DNA of 8,580 nucleotides, taken from positions 1-8,580 of the forward strand of contig JACQUE010000038.1 in the NCBI GenBank assembly GCA_016210425.1, in the 5' to 3' direction. Shown here one piece after another: positions 6,242 to 8,580 of this stretch; position 1 is the stretch's first letter, and each line of letters opens with the position of its first letter. A model generated the notes under the pieces. It was not told the DNA's origin. It saw nothing but the letters and a program-made list of their open reading frames with translations, and searched no databases. Origin of the DNA: Chloroflexota bacterium. Lineage in GTDB: Bacteria > Chloroflexota > Dehalococcoidia > JACQUE01. Made by a program: the position numbers and the translations under genes.

Positions 6242-8572
6242 ATGAAGCTACTACACGGCAGGACTACTATCGCGCTTTTTGTCGTTGCCGTCTCTTTGCT
6301 GAGTGGATGCAACGACAGAAAGCCCCCAGACGTCTCACTGGCTCCTATGAGCCCAGATAGCGCTTCTACCTCGAGCTTCGGTACGCCCACGCCTGCATCC
6401 CCACCTGGCTCGGCGGATCGCCTGGCGCTGGCGCGCGCTATGCTGGAGCGCGGACGTGGCTACCAGGCCGACGGTGACTATGACCTGGCCATCGGCGAGA
6501 TGAAGGGGGTGCCGGCTCTGGTGCCAGGCACGACCGAGTCGGGGGAAGCGCTCTTCCGCCTGGGGCAGTGCTACTTGGCTCGCCAACGGTTTCAGGAAGC
6601 AGAGCAGGCGCTTGGTGAGTTCCTCTTAGTCTATCCCAATGATGACAGAGGCAGTAGGGCTAAGTTCTATCTGGCGACTGCCCAGCGCGGCCTGGGCCGA
6701 GGTGAAGAAGCTGTCGAGAGCTATGAGGCGTATGCTACAGCAGAGCCCTCCCTGCGCAGCTATGCGGAGTTCGCCATCGGGGAGACCTACCTGGATATAG
6801 GCACGTACGACTTGGCGGCCGAGCGGTTTCTACGTGTGATACAGGACGAGGCAACCAGCCTGCGGCCTCAGGCAATGGAGAAGCTGGCTAACATACACTT
6901 CCAGCGGGAGCAATTCCTGGAGGCGGTGCGCTGGTATGAAGCGGCGCTGGCGCAAGCCGGAGCCAGCGACGAGGCGAGGCTTCGTTTTCTGTTGGGACGT
7001 GCCTACGTAAAAGCCGGCAACCTCGCGGGGGCGAAGGCGCAGTTCGACACGGTAGTGCGCCGCTTCCCTCTGAGCAGCGACTCCGTCAGTGCGCTAGATG
7101 CCCTGCTGGAGATGGGTGTGGAGGTAAGCACCTATCTCCAGGGGAGGGTCCGCTTCTTCCAATGGGATTTGAAGGAGGCGGCGAGCCTCTTGAAAGCCTA
7201 CCTTCTGGCCAATGCCGATGGGGAATACGCACCCCTCGCCCACTACTATTTAGGCCGCACCTACTGGCGGCAGGATAACGAAAACGGAGCCCTGCAGGAG
7301 TTTGCAAAGGTAGCGGATCTCTTCCCGAAAAGCGAGGTGGCCCCGGAGTCCCGGTGGCTACGAGGACGCATACTGGAGGAACAAGGGCAGTTGGCCGCTG
7401 CAGCGGCGGAGTACTATCGGCTGGCGACGGGCTATCCCCGTGGCGAATACTGGGCTGAGGCGCTGTTTCGACGCGGGCTTGTCGCCTATAAGAGGGGAGA
7501 CTTGGAGGGGGCAGCGGAGCTCTGGCAGAGCTACCTCGAGGATGCCTCCATCGCGTTGGCGCTGCCCAGCGAGGCGAGGCCTAAGCTGCTGCTATGGGAG
7601 GGAAAAGCCATGTCCACGCTTGGGAGAACGGAAGAGGCCAGGCAATTCTGGCAGCAGGCGGCGGAACTCGACCCTGAGGACTACTATGGCCTGCGGGCGG
7701 AAGAATGGTTGAGGCATTCAGCAGGGGCAGCCCGTCCGGCCGTGGGGCATAATGGCTTACTGTCGACAGAAACGGAGACGCAGAGAAGGAGCTTGGCGGA
7801 ATGGCTCTCCGGCCTGACGGCTTCCGCAACCTCGGGACCAGGGCAAGAGACGCTCTCTCTGGAGAGCGATCCTGGGCTACAAAGAGCGAGAATGTTGCTG
7901 GGCATAGGTCTGCGGGACGAAGCCGCGGCGGAGTTGCGAGCGGTGATGGACAGGTTCTCCCGACAGCCAAAGGCACTCTATCAACTGGCGGTCCTGACTC
8001 AGGAGGAGCGACTATATCACCTGGCCATCAGCGCTGGATGGCTCCTGCAGCGCCTCTCCACCAACTCCAGCGTGGCCAGCCTCCCCGTCCTGGTACAGAG
8101 GCTGCTCTATCCTGCGCCCTACGCTGCGCTGGTGCTGAGGCGGGCGGACGAGGAGGGTCTGGACCCGTACCTGCTCTTCGCGCTGATGCGGCAGGAGAGC
8201 CTCTTCAACAGGGATGCCTACTCCCCCGCTGGCGCTTCCGGCCTCACTCAGGTCATACCGTCAACAGGCGAGGAGATCGCCAAGAAGCTTGGGCGGGAGA
8301 CATTCCGACCGAGTGACCTGCTGCAGCCATCGGTAAGCGTTACCTTTGGGGCCTGGTATCTGGCCAGACAGGTGGAGACCTTTGAGGGGAACCAGTTCTT
8401 CGCCCTGGCTGCCTATAACGGGGGAACCAGCAACGTGCGGGACTGGAACCGTGGCGATCTGGACTACGACAACGACCTCTTTGTGGAGGAAATCCTGTTC
8501 AACGAGACGAGAACATTCGTAAAGAGGGTCTACAGCAACTATCGCCTTTACCAGCGACTCTATCCACAGTGA
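6242..8572 (+). CDS. TPR-repeat lytic transglycosylase lipoprotein (SLT domain)
   Basis: This 776-residue exported enzyme should cleave the MurNAc-GlcNAc bond of peptidoglycan to form 1,6-anhydro products. Residues 1-22 are a lipoprotein signal peptide (basic MKLLHGR, then a hydrophobic core) ending in lipobox LLSGC, so Cys23 would be lipidated. A Ser/Pro/Thr linker (about 30-57) leads into a long helical-repeat region (about 60-490) of TPR-like units, for example ALFRLGQCYLARQRFQEAEQ and AHYYLGRTYWRQDNENGALQ. A less regular segment follows to about 620. The C-terminal SLT domain has the catalytic Glu652 in ALMRQESLF, SGLTQ (667-670 for GLTQ, where GLMQ is commoner), AAYNGG (723-728) and ETRTFVKRVYSNY (from 755), all typical of Slt70-type family 1 enzymes. 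In-frame TAG precedes the ATG, so no longer start is possible; the ribosome site is weak (GGGG 6227-6230). It is divergent from the men operon and likely unrelated to it. Confidence 0.93.
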   Translation: MKLLHGRTTIALFVVAVSLLSGCNDRKPPDVSLAPMSPDSASTSSFGTPTPASPPGSADRLALARAMLERGRGYQADGDYDLAIGEMKGVPALVPGTTESGEALFRLGQCYLARQRFQEAEQALGEFLLVYPNDDRGSRAKFYLATAQRGLGRGEEAVESYEAYATAEPSLRSYAEFAIGETYLDIGTYDLAAERFLRVIQDEATSLRPQAMEKLANIHFQREQFLEAVRWYEAALAQAGASDEARLRFLLGRAYVKAGNLAGAKAQFDTVVRRFPLSSDSVSALDALLEMGVEVSTYLQGRVRFFQWDLKEAASLLKAYLLANADGEYAPLAHYYLGRTYWRQDNENGALQEFAKVADLFPKSEVAPESRWLRGRILEEQGQLAAAAAEYYRLATGYPRGEYWAEALFRRGLVAYKRGDLEGAAELWQSYLEDASIALALPSEARPKLLLWEGKAMSTLGRTEEARQFWQQAAELDPEDYYGLRAEEWLRHSAGAARPAVGHNGLLSTETETQRRSLAEWLSGLTASATSGPGQETLSLESDPGLQRARMLLGIGLRDEAAAELRAVMDRFSRQPKALYQLAVLTQEERLYHLAISAGWLLQRLSTNSSVASLPVLVQRLLYPAPYAALVLRRADEEGLDPYLLFALMRQESLFNRDAYSPAGASGLTQVIPSTGEEIAKKLGRETFRPSDLLQPSVSVTFGAWYLARQVETFEGNQFFALAAYNGGTSNVRDWNRGDLDYDNDLFVEEILFNETRTFVKRVYSNYRLYQRLYPQ

Positions 8573-8580
8573 TGTGCGCC

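Overview
The window comes from a GC-rich bacterial chromosome that makes menaquinone and exports a lipid-anchored peptidoglycan hydrolase. The genes look like ordinary vertical core genes: all frames are intact, base composition is even, and there are no mobile elements, CRISPR arrays or RNA genes. The family flavour (actinobacterial/Chloroflexota-like MenC and MenD, a TPR-rich lytic transglycosylase lipoprotein, GTG starts, a family III CoA-transferase) would fit an environmental Chloroflexota or a similar high-GC lineage. That is an impression from protein style, not a demonstrated assignment.

Layout. Positions 1-116 (minus) hold the N-terminus of a CaiB/BaiF family III CoA-transferase that runs off the left edge. 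Divergent from it, with only 27 bp between the preferred start codons, is a plus-strand o-succinylbenzoate synthase gene (menC, 144-1259). It converges with and overlaps a minus-strand operon that reads tetR (5922-5284), menF (5287-3884), menD (3881-2100), menH (2097-1225). The operon is extremely tight: a 4-bp ATGA overlap and then two 2-bp gaps. The 319-bp gap at 5923-6241 is the only real intergenic region. It carries a good sigma70-type promoter for the tetR-men operon, a near-palindromic operator at its predicted start point, and an extended -10 promoter facing the other way. That second promoter drives a 776-residue TPR/SLT lytic transglycosylase lipoprotein (6242-8572).

How the genes work together. 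MenF converts chorismate to isochorismate, MenD condenses isochorismate with 2-oxoglutarate-derived succinic semialdehyde-TPP to give SEPHCHC, MenH eliminates pyruvate to give SHCHC, and MenC dehydrates SHCHC to o-succinylbenzoate (OSB). The window therefore encodes the complete chorismate-to-OSB branch. The later genes (menE, menB, menA, ubiE/menG) are not here. The most notable features are the TetR-family regulator that heads the men operon with its own operator, and the CoA-transferase beside menC, which raises the untested idea that OSB might be activated by CoA transfer rather than by the MenE ligase. The lytic transglycosylase appears functionally unrelated to the men genes.
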